Source: Halovivax sp.
GTDB taxonomy: Archaea; Halobacteriota; Halobacteria; Halobacteriales; Natrialbaceae
DNA: 35,190 nucleotides
Direction of reading: 5' to 3'
Assembly (NCBI GenBank): GCA_007119345.1
Contig: SKPV01000120.1
Coordinates: 1-35,190, forward strand
Shown: positions 1 through 7,706 of the stretch, piece by piece
Layout: every line of letters starts with the position of its first letter
Numbering within the stretch: position 1 is the first letter of the stretch
Notes under the pieces: generated by a model
The model's input: the letters and a program-made list of their open reading frames with translations, nothing else
The model's database searches: none
Told to the model about the DNA's origin: nothing
Program-made: the position numbers and the translations under genes

Positions 1-22
1 AGGTGTGATTCGAGAGCGGGGT

Positions 23-1135
23 TCAGAACCCCCGCAGCTCGGCCAGCGCGTCAGCGGCGCTCCCGTCCTCGATCACGCCGCGCGCAACCTCGAGACCCTC
101 CTCGATCGAATCGACGTCTCGACGCGCGTAAATCCGGAACGCCCCGTTGAGCGCGACGGCGTCGGCGAAGTGGTCCTCGCGCTCGCCCGCCAGCACCGCC
201 TCGGTGATCCGCGCGGAGTCGCCCTCCAGGTCGTCGACCTCGAGGTCCTCGCTCTCCATCTCCATACCGAAGGTCGCGGTCTCGATCTCGTAGTCGTCGA
301 ACGCGCCGTCCGCCGCTCTTGGCTCGTCTCCGCTCGATTCTTCGGAGGCGCGAGGCGCCTCCCACTCGGCCACCTTCGTGTACCCCGGGCGGACGTCGTC
401 GTAGCCTTCCATCCCCTGGAACATGATGACGCGGTCGTACTCGAGGCGCTCGCTCTCCGTGACGAGCGAGCACATCTTCTTCGCGAAGGCGAGGTGGTAG
501 AACGAGCCGAGGTGGACCGAGGCGTTCGCCGGGTTGCCGACCGTCTCGATCGTGTTGACGAACGTCCGAACCCCCATCTGATCCCGGCGGTCGTACAGGT
601 CGTGGATCCCGGGGTTGAACGCCGGCTGGTAGTAGAAGCCGAAGCCGATCTCGTCGACCATCTCCGCGCTCTCCGCGGGATCGAGCTCGGTGCGGACGCC
701 CAGCTCGTCGAGGACGTGCTTGTACGCGCACGCCTTCTGGGTCGGCACGCGGTCGCCCGAGTGGACGACGACGGGCGTGCCGGCCGCGGCGGCGACGAGT
801 CCCGCCCCGACGCCGAGGACGGCGGACGTGTGCTTGCCGTCGTAGTTCGCGCCGCAGTCGACGGGGTCGCAGTCGGGTTCCGCGGTGACGACCGACTCCT
901 CGCGCACGACGTCCGCGTAGGCGGCGAGCTCTTCGGGCGTGTTGCGCTTCCAGCGGTTGGCGAGCCAGAAGGCACCGAGCGTCGTCGGGTCCGGCTCCCC
1001 GGCGAGAATTCGCTGCATGGCCTCGCGGGCCTGTTCCCGGGACATGTCGTCGGCCGACTTGTGTCCCGATCCGACCACCTCGGTCATGAGCCGCTTCAGC
1101 GGCCACTCGCCGAACTCCTGGGATGCCTGAGCCAT
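23..1135 (-). CDS. Anthranilate phosphoribosyltransferase-like protein (TrpD family, divergent)
   Basis: A 370-residue protein with the two-part layout of glycosyltransferase family 3: a helical N-terminal domain (about residues 8-75) and an alpha/beta PRPP-type domain. The segment around residues 90-145 aligns with the TrpD core, but the signature glycine motif GTGGDG is replaced by GANYDG and the KHGNR motif by HSGDR; the alanine-rich helix between them (GAGLVAAAAGTPVVV) is kept. It is therefore probably a TrpD-like paralogue rather than the tryptophan enzyme, and no other trp genes are nearby. The acidic stretch near residues 270-320 is a typical haloarchaeal insertion. I chose the ATG at 1133-1135 because the upstream in-frame extension is basic and unlike the rest of the protein. 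Family membership is strong; substrate is unknown. Confidence 0.85.
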   Translation of the reverse strand: MAQASQEFGEWPLKRLMTEVVGSGHKSADDMSREQAREAMQRILAGEPDPTTLGAFWLANRWKRNTPEELAAYADVVREESVVTAEPDCDPVDCGANYDGKHTSAVLGVGAGLVAAAAGTPVVVHSGDRVPTQKACAYKHVLDELGVRTELDPAESAEMVDEIGFGFYYQPAFNPGIHDLYDRRDQMGVRTFVNTIETVGNPANASVHLGSFYHLAFAKKMCSLVTESERLEYDRVIMFQGMEGYDDVRPGYTKVAEWEAPRASEESSGDEPRAADGAFDDYEIETATFGMEMESEDLEVDDLEGDSARITEAVLAGEREDHFADAVALNGAFRIYARRDVDSIEEGLEVARGVIEDGSAADALAELRGF

Positions 1136-1204
1136 ACCGGCGGTTAGCCGGGGTTTCGCAAAAGCCTCCCGTTTTCGGTGTCCGAGCGCCCGCAATATAA
1201 CGGG

Positions 1205-1251
1205 CTGGTGGACCGCTCGCCGCTGGTGGACCGCTCGCCGCTGGTGGACCG
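1205..1251. repeat. 18-bp tandem repeat (2.6 copies)
   Basis: The unit CTGGTGGACCGCTCGCCG is repeated perfectly twice (1205-1222, 1223-1240) and then partially (1241-1251). It lies between the start of the TrpD-like gene and the stop of the acetyltransferase gene, both on the minus strand. No function is evident; slipped-strand duplication is the simplest explanation. Confidence 0.9.
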
Positions 1252-1268
1252 TGGTCGTGATCAGGTCC

Positions 1269-2030
1269 TCACAGCTCGATCGCCATCATCACCTCGTCGA
1301 TGTACTCGTCGTCGAGCTTGTAGTGGCCCTCGCGGACGGCCTCGACGCCCCAGCCGCGGGACTCGAAGAACTCGAGGGCGTCCTCGTTGGTCGACGGCAC
1401 ACTCTGGTAGATCTTCTCGAGCCCGTTCGAACGGACCCACACCATCGCGCGGTCGAGCAACTGACTGCCGATCCCCATTCCGCGGTACTCCTCGAGGACG
1501 CCGACGGTCAACTCGGCGGTGTGACTCAGCTTCTCGAGGGTCGGGACGTGCAGGTGCGCCCAGCCGACGACCTCCTCGTCGACGGTCGCGACGAAGAACA
1601 TCCGCGACTCGAGTTCGTTGTGGCGCAACAGGACGTCCTCGTGGTCGATCTCGTCGGCGATCGTCTCCGCCTCGATGTAGGTCATCTCCTCGACGACCTG
1701 GCGCATCGCGCCGACGATCCCGGAGAGGTCCTCCTGGCGGGCCGGCCTGATGGTGACCTCGACGTCCGCCGCGGTGAACGCTTCTCCCGCCTCGTCCACG
1801 TCGAGGGCGATGCGTAGCGTGCCGTCCTCGTCCTCCTCGAGGTAGCCGTCCCGCTTGAGGATGGCGACGTTGTGCCGGAACTCCCGCGAGTGCTGGGGCT
1901 CGCCGGGCGGATCCGGCGGGTACAGCGCCTCGCGAGCGTCGTCCTTCTCGACGGCGCCGCGGGCTTCGACGTGCGCGTAGACGCGTTCGCGCTCGTCGCC
2001 CTCGATCGCGATCGGTTCGGTGAGCTCCAT
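1269..2030 (-). CDS. GNAT family N-acetyltransferase with N-terminal winged-helix-like region
   Basis: This 253-residue protein has a GNAT fold from about residue 93 to the end. The acetyl-CoA binding motif is visible as EEYRGMGIGSQLLDRAM, followed by the C-terminal beta strand and the TNEDALEFFESRGW segment common in this family. The first about 80 residues resemble a small helix-turn-helix-like module (REFRHNVAILKRDGYLEEDE), an arrangement seen in haloarchaeal acetyltransferases. It transfers an acetyl group to an amine or protein substrate that cannot be predicted. A TATA-like element ATTAAGG (minus strand, 2055-2061) lies 25-31 bases before the ATG, consistent with a leaderless transcript. 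It is divergent from the siroheme decarboxylase gene across an 82-bp gap. Confidence 0.88.
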   Translation of the reverse strand: MELTEPIAIEGDERERVYAHVEARGAVEKDDAREALYPPDPPGEPQHSREFRHNVAILKRDGYLEEDEDGTLRIALDVDEAGEAFTAADVEVTIRPARQEDLSGIVGAMRQVVEEMTYIEAETIADEIDHEDVLLRHNELESRMFFVATVDEEVVGWAHLHVPTLEKLSHTAELTVGVLEEYRGMGIGSQLLDRAMVWVRSNGLEKIYQSVPSTNEDALEFFESRGWGVEAVREGHYKLDDEYIDEVMMAIEL

Positions 2031-2054
2031 GACGCGTGATAACGCTACCCACCA

Positions 2055-2061
2055 CCTTAAT
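2055..2061 (-). promoter_or_regulatory. TATA-like box for the GNAT gene
   Basis: ATTAAGG on the minus strand sits 25-31 bases before the ATG at 2030, the spacing expected for a leaderless haloarchaeal transcript. Assigned by position only. Confidence 0.45.
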
Positions 2062-2112
2062 CGTTCACGCCGAGCCGAAAGCGATACCCGTCGAACCCCC
2101 CAACGTCGACCG

Positions 2113-3198
2113 ATGAGCGAGCAGTCGGGCGAGTGGCGCGCGGGGATCGACGACGTCGACGCCGCCCTGATCGACGGCTACCAGAGCGGCTTCCCGATCG
2201 CCGAGCGGCCGTTCGAGGCCGTCGGCGAGGCGCTCGGTATCGACGCCGACGAGGCGCTCTCGCGCGTCCGGGCGCTCCGGGAAGCCGGGATCTTCCGGCG
2301 GTTCGGGCCGGTCCTGAACCCGCCGGTGATCGGCTCCTCGACGCTCGCCGCGGTGAAGGCACCCGAGGACCGTTTCGACGAGGTCGCCGAGGTGATCAAC
2401 GGGTACCGCCAGGTCAACCACAACTACGCCCGCGACCACGAGTGGAACGTGTGGTTCGTCGTCACCGCGGGCTCGCGGGAGACCCGCGACCGCATCCTCG
2501 CGGAGATCGAGGAGCGGACCGGCCTCGACGTCCTGGTGCTGCCGATGCTGACGGACTACTACATCGACCTCGAGTTTCCGGTGGTCAACGCGGATCGGTT
2601 CGCGCGGGAAAGCGCGGACCGACGGTCCGCGGGGAACGCGAACGGCGACGCCGTGAGCGAATCGGTCCGACGGGCGACGGACGCCTCGGCCACCCGCATC
2701 AGCGAGGACGCCGCGGGGGACCTGACCGCCTTCGAGGCGGACCTCCTGCTCGAGATCCAGGACGGGTTCCCCCTCTCGGCGACCCCGTACCGCGACGTCG
2801 CGGACGCCCTCGACGCCGACGTGTCGGACGTGCTGGCGGCGATCGAGCGCCTGCAGGACGACGGTTGCATCAAGCGCATCGGCTGCGTGGTCAACCACGT
2901 GACCACCGGCTTCGACGCCAACTGCATGGTCGTCTGGGACGTCCCGGACGAAGAGCGCGACGAGCGCGGCGAGCGGGCCGGCGAGCTGCCCTACGTAACC
3001 CTCTGCTATCACCGGCCGCGCCGTCCGGACCAGGACTGGCCGTACAATCTGTTCACGATGATCCACGGGCGCGACGCGGCGGCCGTCGACGCCAAGATCG
3101 ACGAGCTCGCGGCCGAGTACCTGCCCTTCGAGCACGAACGGCTCTACTCGACCGAGACGCTCAAGCAGACCGGCGCGCAGTACGAGGAATTACTTTGA
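2113..3198 (+). CDS. ahbAB: Siroheme decarboxylase, fused AhbA-AhbB (Lrp/AsnC-like)
   Basis: A 361-residue protein made of two tandem AsnC/Lrp-type modules (about 1-165 and 200-361), each a winged helix followed by an alpha/beta domain. The first half carries the AhbA signature VNHNYARDHEWNVWFVVT (His103); the second carries the AhbB signature around His300, ending in WPYNLFTMIHG. AhbA and AhbB together remove two acetate carboxyl groups from siroheme to give 12,18-didecarboxysiroheme in the alternative haem pathway of archaea and sulfate reducers. Separate genes in many organisms, the halves are fused here. Automated pipelines often mislabel such proteins as AsnC transcription regulators. 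I chose the ATG at 2113 because the upstream in-frame extension is arginine-rich and overlaps the divergent gene's promoter. The linker at about 168-200 is low-complexity and acidic. Confidence 0.9.
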   Translation: MSEQSGEWRAGIDDVDAALIDGYQSGFPIAERPFEAVGEALGIDADEALSRVRALREAGIFRRFGPVLNPPVIGSSTLAAVKAPEDRFDEVAEVINGYRQVNHNYARDHEWNVWFVVTAGSRETRDRILAEIEERTGLDVLVLPMLTDYYIDLEFPVVNADRFARESADRRSAGNANGDAVSESVRRATDASATRISEDAAGDLTAFEADLLLEIQDGFPLSATPYRDVADALDADVSDVLAAIERLQDDGCIKRIGCVVNHVTTGFDANCMVVWDVPDEERDERGERAGELPYVTLCYHRPRRPDQDWPYNLFTMIHGRDAAAVDAKIDELAAEYLPFEHERLYSTETLKQTGAQYEELL

Positions 3199-3228
3199 GG
3201 ACGACTCCGGGACGGCACGCCGACCGAT

Positions 3229-4626
3229 TCATCGGGCATCGACCGACCAGCCGGTAATCTCGTCGTAATCGCCGGGCGGGACTGGCCCGTCCAACAGGGG
3301 ATCGTCCGTTTCGATCATCCACTCGCGCAGGCGCTCGGCGAGCTCCGCCCGCACCTCCCGGTACCGGGGTTCCCGGACGACGTTGTCGTCCTCCTGGGGC
3401 GCCTCCTCCAGGTCGTAGAGTTCCTCGTACGGACGCGTGGGGACGCCGAACGATTCCCGAACCTCCCGGCCGGCCTCGCTCGCGAAGATGTCGCGGGTGA
3501 GGTACACCTTCGGGAGGTGCCAGAAGTTCCGGACGTACTTGTAGCGCTCCGTCCGGATCGCCCGGACCGGATTGTACATGTCGTGCCAGGTCATTTCGGC
3601 GAAGATCTCGTCGTGGGCCTCGTACTCGTCCTCGCCGTCGAGCAGGGGTCGAAAGCTCCGTCCGTCGAGGCGGTCCGGCTCGGGATGGTCCACCCCGACG
3701 AGGTCGAGGATCGTCGGAAGCACGTCGACGTTCGTCACCAGTTCGTCGTACCGCTCGCCCCGAGGGACGAGGTCGGGATGAGAGAGGAGCAAGACGCCCT
3801 CGATTCCGGGATCGTAACAGCACCCTTTCGCCCGAGGGAAGGCGATCCCGTGCTCGGTCGTGAAGACGACGAGCGTCTCCTCGTCGAGGCCGGTCCGATC
3901 GAGCGCCTCGAGGATCGTCCCCATCGCGTCGTCGATGGCCCGGACCATCCCGCGCATCTCGGCGAGATCGCGGCGGATTCCCAGCCGATCGGGGAGGTAC
4001 TGCAGCGGCGGAACCTCCTTCGGGTCCTCGATCTCGTAGTGATCGGCGTCGAATCCGTAGCGGCCGTTTTCCTCCTCGACGCGGTGGAGTTCGAAGAAGC
4101 CGACCGAGGCGAAGAACGGCGTCCGGTCCGACTCCGCCGCATCGTCGTCCGACGTCCCCGCGGCGTTCGACGCCCCCTCGAGAAATCTCGTGAACACGTC
4201 GGCGACGTTGCGAGCGCGGTTCGACTGGTGGACGATCGGCGAGACGCCCGGGTAGAGGTTCCCCTCGGAGTGGACGTAGTCGTAGCCGAGCCGATCGGTG
4301 TCCTGGCTGATGTGCTGGAGGCCGAAGAGGTGCGTCTCGTATCCGGCGTCCCCGAGGATGTGCGGCAGGATGCGCTCGTCGTCGTGTAACTCCCAATCTC
4401 CGTGGGCGAGACCCATGAGTCCGTTGGCGTGGGGATACCGGCCCGTCATCAAGCTGCCGCGGCTCGGCGAACACTGGGGCGCCGTGACGAAGTGGTTCTC
4501 GAACAGCGCCCCGTCCGCGGCCAGGGCGTCCACGTTCGGGGTCTCGACGTCGACGCCGTAGCACCCGAGGTATCGGCCGAGATCGTGACAGTGGACGAGA
4601 AGCACGTTCGGCGGCGGATCGGCCAT
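3229..4626 (-). CDS. Type I sulfatase (alkaline phosphatase superfamily)
   Basis: This 465-residue protein hydrolyses sulfate esters. It has the type I sulfatase signature Cys52-Ser-Pro-Ser-Arg56, in which the cysteine is normally oxidised to formylglycine, followed by the usual GSLMTGRYPHANGL segment. An N-terminal metal-site Asp is in HCHDLGRY, the second metal-site cluster is VVFTTEHGIAFPRAKG, and the C-terminal part contains the AIRTERYKYVRNF strand pattern typical of the family. There is no signal peptide, so it is probably cytoplasmic. No formylglycine-generating enzyme or anaerobic maturase is visible in the window. It is convergent with ahbAB (30 bp between stops) and divergent from the sugar-acid dehydratase operon, suggesting but not proving a role in using sulfated sugars. 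Confidence 0.92.
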   Translation of the reverse strand: MADPPPNVLLVHCHDLGRYLGCYGVDVETPNVDALAADGALFENHFVTAPQCSPSRGSLMTGRYPHANGLMGLAHGDWELHDDERILPHILGDAGYETHLFGLQHISQDTDRLGYDYVHSEGNLYPGVSPIVHQSNRARNVADVFTRFLEGASNAAGTSDDDAAESDRTPFFASVGFFELHRVEEENGRYGFDADHYEIEDPKEVPPLQYLPDRLGIRRDLAEMRGMVRAIDDAMGTILEALDRTGLDEETLVVFTTEHGIAFPRAKGCCYDPGIEGVLLLSHPDLVPRGERYDELVTNVDVLPTILDLVGVDHPEPDRLDGRSFRPLLDGEDEYEAHDEIFAEMTWHDMYNPVRAIRTERYKYVRNFWHLPKVYLTRDIFASEAGREVRESFGVPTRPYEELYDLEEAPQEDDNVVREPRYREVRAELAERLREWMIETDDPLLDGPVPPGDYDEITGWSVDAR

Positions 4627-4828
4627 GCCACCGAGGTATCACGACCGGGCGGATAATCCTTTGGCCGTCGACGGAACCGCGAGCGGGCGTTCGGGCCGCG
4701 TAGGCCGACCGTACCGGACCGTCGGAGGGCAGATCGCAGGACGGTACCGATCGCGAACCGCGGCGATTCATAAACGCCCGAATTCATCCGTCCGAACCGT
4801 TACCGCCGTGGCCCTGGGGCTCACTCGC
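4627..4828. promoter_or_regulatory. Divergent promoter region, sulfatase / dehydratase
   Basis: This 202-bp gap lies between divergently transcribed genes. GGATTATCC (about 4655-4664, minus strand reading) is 30 bases before the sulfatase ATG. TTCATAAACG (about 4768-4777) precedes the dehydratase. The latter is about 55 bases from the ATG at 4829 but about 33 from an in-frame GTG at 4808, so either start is possible. Confidence 0.4.
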
Positions 4829-5971
4829 ATGCAGATCACCGGCGTCACCCAGCACCACCTGAGCCACCCGCTCGACGGGGCGTTCGAACCCACGTGGATC
4901 CCCGGCTATCCCCAGGGGAGCCACGAGGTCGAGCTGTTCGAGATCGAGACCGACGGCGGCATCACGGGACTGGCGGCCAGCCCCAGCTTCGCCGGCGGCC
5001 TCGACTACGCGGACGCGCTGTCGGTGTTCCTGGCGGGCGAGGACCCCCACGACGTGCGAGGCATCCGCCGGAAGCTCGACAGCGTCAACCTGATCGGGCC
5101 GCGTCCCTGGCACCTCGAGATCGCACTGTGGGACCTGATCGGGAAGGACGCCGGGAAGCCGATCTACGAACTGCTCGGGGGCACCGACGATCCGATTCCG
5201 GTCTACGCGAGCACTGGCGAGGTCCAGCCCGCCGACGAGCGGATCGCGTACGTCGAAGAGCGCGTCGCGGAGGGGGTCGCGGCCGTCAAGCTCCGCGTGC
5301 GAACCCTGGACGACCTGGAGATCGTTCGCGAGGTTCGGGACGCCTTTCCCGACCTCACGCTGATGGTCGACGCCAACAAAGGGTGGTCGGTTCGGGTGAT
5401 GGAGGACGAGGTGCGGTGGACGTACAAGGACGCCCTGGCCGCCGCGCGAGAACTCGAGGAGATCGGCGGGGTCGCGTGGCTGGAAGAGCCGCTGGCTCGC
5501 CACGACTACGCGGGCTACGCCCGCCTCCGCGAGGCGACCGACGTCCCCGTCGCCGGCGGCGAGTTCAACGACGGACTCCACCACTTCCGCGAGTTCGCCG
5601 ACCGCGACGCGCTCGACGTCTACCAGCCGGACGCCGCGCTGGCGACGGGGATCCTGGGCGCCACGGAGGTCGCCGGAATGGCCCGCGAGCACGGGGCACA
5701 GTTCGTCCCGCACACGTGGACGAACGGGATCGGGTTCGTCGCGAACCTGCACGTGATCGCCGCGGTCGGCGCCCCGTGGGTCGAGTATCCGATCGAGCCG
5801 CCCTGGACGCCCGACGCGCGTGACTTCCTGCTGAGCGAGACCCTCGAACACGAGGACGGCGCGATCGCGCCGCCCGACGGGCCGGGTCTCGGGGTGGAAC
5901 TCGACGAGGACGCGCTCGCCGAGGCCGGCGCGGCGGACGCAGCGGGTGCGGCGAACGCGGAGGGGGGCTGA
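4829..5971 (+). CDS. Enolase-superfamily (mandelate racemase / muconate lactonizing type) sugar-acid dehydratase
   Basis: A 380-residue enolase-superfamily protein. It has the N-terminal capping domain (about 1-120) and a barrel domain with the expected catalytic and metal positions: K154-x-R156 at the end of strand 2, metal ligands Asp181 (VDANKGW), the Glu219/Glu220 pair (WLEEP) and Glu245 (GGEFNDG), and His295 (VPHTW) as the mandelate-racemase-type acid/base. These enzymes abstract a proton alpha to a carboxylate; sugar-acid dehydration to a 2-keto-3-deoxy acid is the commonest reaction and fits the aldehyde and alcohol dehydrogenases that follow. The stop is 3 bp before the next gene's ATG, indicating an operon. 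An in-frame GTG at 4808 would add seven residues. The exact sugar acid (arabinonate, xylonate, fuconate, galactonate or other) cannot be read from the sequence. Confidence 0.88.
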   Translation: MQITGVTQHHLSHPLDGAFEPTWIPGYPQGSHEVELFEIETDGGITGLAASPSFAGGLDYADALSVFLAGEDPHDVRGIRRKLDSVNLIGPRPWHLEIALWDLIGKDAGKPIYELLGGTDDPIPVYASTGEVQPADERIAYVEERVAEGVAAVKLRVRTLDDLEIVREVRDAFPDLTLMVDANKGWSVRVMEDEVRWTYKDALAAARELEEIGGVAWLEEPLARHDYAGYARLREATDVPVAGGEFNDGLHHFREFADRDALDVYQPDAALATGILGATEVAGMAREHGAQFVPHTWTNGIGFVANLHVIAAVGAPWVEYPIEPPWTPDARDFLLSETLEHEDGAIAPPDGPGLGVELDEDALAEAGAADAAGAANAEGG

Positions 5972-5974
5972 CCG

Positions 5975-7558
5975 ATGCAGGAGCGGTTCTACGACCGGGA
6001 CCGGTACGCCGTCTCGGACGCGATCCGCGAGAAACACCGCTCGACCGCCGAGGACGTCGTCTCGCGCGAGCGGTACGGACACCTGATCGGCGGCGAGTGG
6101 GTCGACGCGGTCGACGGCGAGGACGGACCCGCGATCGACGCGACCACGGGCGAGACGCTCGCGACGGTCCAGATCGGCACCGTCGCCGACGTCGACCGCG
6201 CCGTCGAGGCCGCCCGCGAGGCCTTCGAGGGGAGCTGGGGCCAGCACGCGCCCCGCCAGCGCGCCGAGAAGCTCTCCGAGATCGCCGACCGGATCGAGGC
6301 GCGGAAGACGGAGGTCGCGAAGCTCGACAGCCTCGAGACGGGCAAGCCCAACATGCACGCCCTGTTCGTCGACTGCGAGGTCCTCGTCGAGCAGTTCCGC
6401 CACTTCGCCGCCCTCGCCAGGACCGCCGACGAGGGTCGGGTCGTCGGAGCCGGGGACGAGAAACACGTCTACACGCGCCGGGAGCCCAACGGCGTCGTCG
6501 GCGCGATCTCGGCGTGGAATTTCCCCGCGATGTTCGTCGCCTGGAAGCTCGGCCCGGCGCTGGCGACGGGGAACGCGGTGGTGTACAAGCCCTCCGAGCG
6601 GGCGGTCCTGTCGACGCTCGAGGTGGCCCGGATCTGCGATCGCGTGCTCCCGCCCGGGACCGTCAACGTCGTCACGGGCACCGGCGAGGAGGTCGGCGAG
6701 GCGATGACCGCTCACGGGGGAATCGACAAGCTGTCGCTGACCGGCTCCCGGGCGGCGGGCGTCGCCACGCTCGAGAACGCCGCGGAGACGATCACCCCGG
6801 TCTCGCTGGAACTCGGCGGGAAGAGTCCCAACATCGTGTTCTCGGACGCCGACGTCGACCGGGCGATCGAAGGGACGCTGGTGAGCATCTTCTTCAACTC
6901 CGGCCAGCAGTGTACCGCCGGCGCGCGCCTGTACCTCCACGAGGATATCCGCGAGGAGTTCCTCGAGCGGCTCCGCGAGCGAATCGACGAGCTCGTCGTC
7001 GGCGACCCCCTGGGACCGACGACCGACGTCGGCCCGATGATCGACCACCGCCACGAGCGACGGGTGCGGGAGTACGTCGAGGGCGCGCTCGAGGCGGGGG
7101 CGACCCGGTTGACCCGCGACGGGAAACCGAATGGGGGCGACGCGGTCGGCGCCGGTTCCATCGACGACGACCTCGCCGGCGCGCCGTTCGTCGCGCCGAC
7201 CGTGTTGATCGATGCGGCCGACGACGACCGTATCGCCCGCGAGGAAGTCTTCGGCCCCGTCCTCACCGTCTTCGAGTGGAGCGACCGCGAGGAGGTGCTG
7301 GCGCGGGCGAACGACACGGACTACGGGCTCGCCGCCGGCGTCTGGACGACCGACCTGGAGGCGGCCCACGAGTTCGCCGCCGACCTGCAGGCCGGGACGG
7401 TCTGGGTCAACACCTACAACGACCTGCTCGACGCGGCGCCCCACGGTGGCGTCAAAGAGAGCGGGATGGGTCGAGAACTCTCCGAAGAGGCCCTCGACGA
7501 CTACTCCCAGGTCAAGTCGGTTCGGGTGAACCTGGGTGACGTGCCGAAGTTCGGGTGA
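5975..7558 (+). CDS. NAD(P)-dependent aldehyde dehydrogenase
   Basis: A 527-residue aldehyde dehydrogenase superfamily enzyme, oxidising an aldehyde to the acid with NAD or NADP. Catalytic Cys313 is in NSGQQCTAG and general base Glu279 in LELGGKSPN, the usual 34 residues apart. The cofactor-binding asparagine segment (AWNFPAMFVAWKLGPAL) and the PHGGVKESGMGRE segment near the C-terminus are present. It is somewhat longer than the usual 480-500 residues: a 35-residue N-terminal extension and an acidic insert around residues 375-400 explain this. Directly downstream of the sugar-acid dehydratase (3-bp gap), it could act as the semialdehyde dehydrogenase of a Weimberg-like pathway (2-oxoglutarate semialdehyde to 2-oxoglutarate), but this is inference from context. 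Confidence 0.93.
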   Translation: MQERFYDRDRYAVSDAIREKHRSTAEDVVSRERYGHLIGGEWVDAVDGEDGPAIDATTGETLATVQIGTVADVDRAVEAAREAFEGSWGQHAPRQRAEKLSEIADRIEARKTEVAKLDSLETGKPNMHALFVDCEVLVEQFRHFAALARTADEGRVVGAGDEKHVYTRREPNGVVGAISAWNFPAMFVAWKLGPALATGNAVVYKPSERAVLSTLEVARICDRVLPPGTVNVVTGTGEEVGEAMTAHGGIDKLSLTGSRAAGVATLENAAETITPVSLELGGKSPNIVFSDADVDRAIEGTLVSIFFNSGQQCTAGARLYLHEDIREEFLERLRERIDELVVGDPLGPTTDVGPMIDHRHERRVREYVEGALEAGATRLTRDGKPNGGDAVGAGSIDDDLAGAPFVAPTVLIDAADDDRIAREEVFGPVLTVFEWSDREEVLARANDTDYGLAAGVWTTDLEAAHEFAADLQAGTVWVNTYNDLLDAAPHGGVKESGMGRELSEEALDDYSQVKSVRVNLGDVPKFG

Positions 7559-7653
7559 ACGGGTCGGCCCGGTCGTGAGCAACCTCGCACGCGAGGCGGA
7601 TCCCGTCGTCTCCGCCCCGCGACGGACGGGCCGCGAGCGGCCGCCGCGGCGGA

Positions 7654-7682
7654 TTTTATTACCATCGTTCATTATCTTTAAG
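7654..7682 (+). promoter_or_regulatory. AT-rich promoter of the alcohol dehydrogenase gene
   Basis: Two TATA-like elements stand out in GC-rich surroundings: TTTTATTA (7654-7661) and ATTATCTTTAAG (7671-7682). The second lies 25-36 bases before the ATG at 7707 and would give a leaderless message; the first would give a leader of about 20 bases. The alcohol dehydrogenase therefore probably has its own promoter and is not only read through from the aldehyde dehydrogenase. Confidence 0.6.
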
Positions 7683-7706
7683 AGGCTGCGTACGGTTCGT
7701 TCACGT

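Noticed and set aside
5..1147. Long plus-strand open frame opposite the TrpD-like gene
   Set aside because: It is antisense to a well-supported gene; its valine/arginine-rich composition with no motif is the usual shadow in GC-rich haloarchaeal DNA.
4784..7672. 962-codon minus-strand open frame across the dehydratase and aldehyde dehydrogenase genes
   Set aside because: The plus-strand genes have complete catalytic motifs; the minus frame is compositionally biased shadow sequence.
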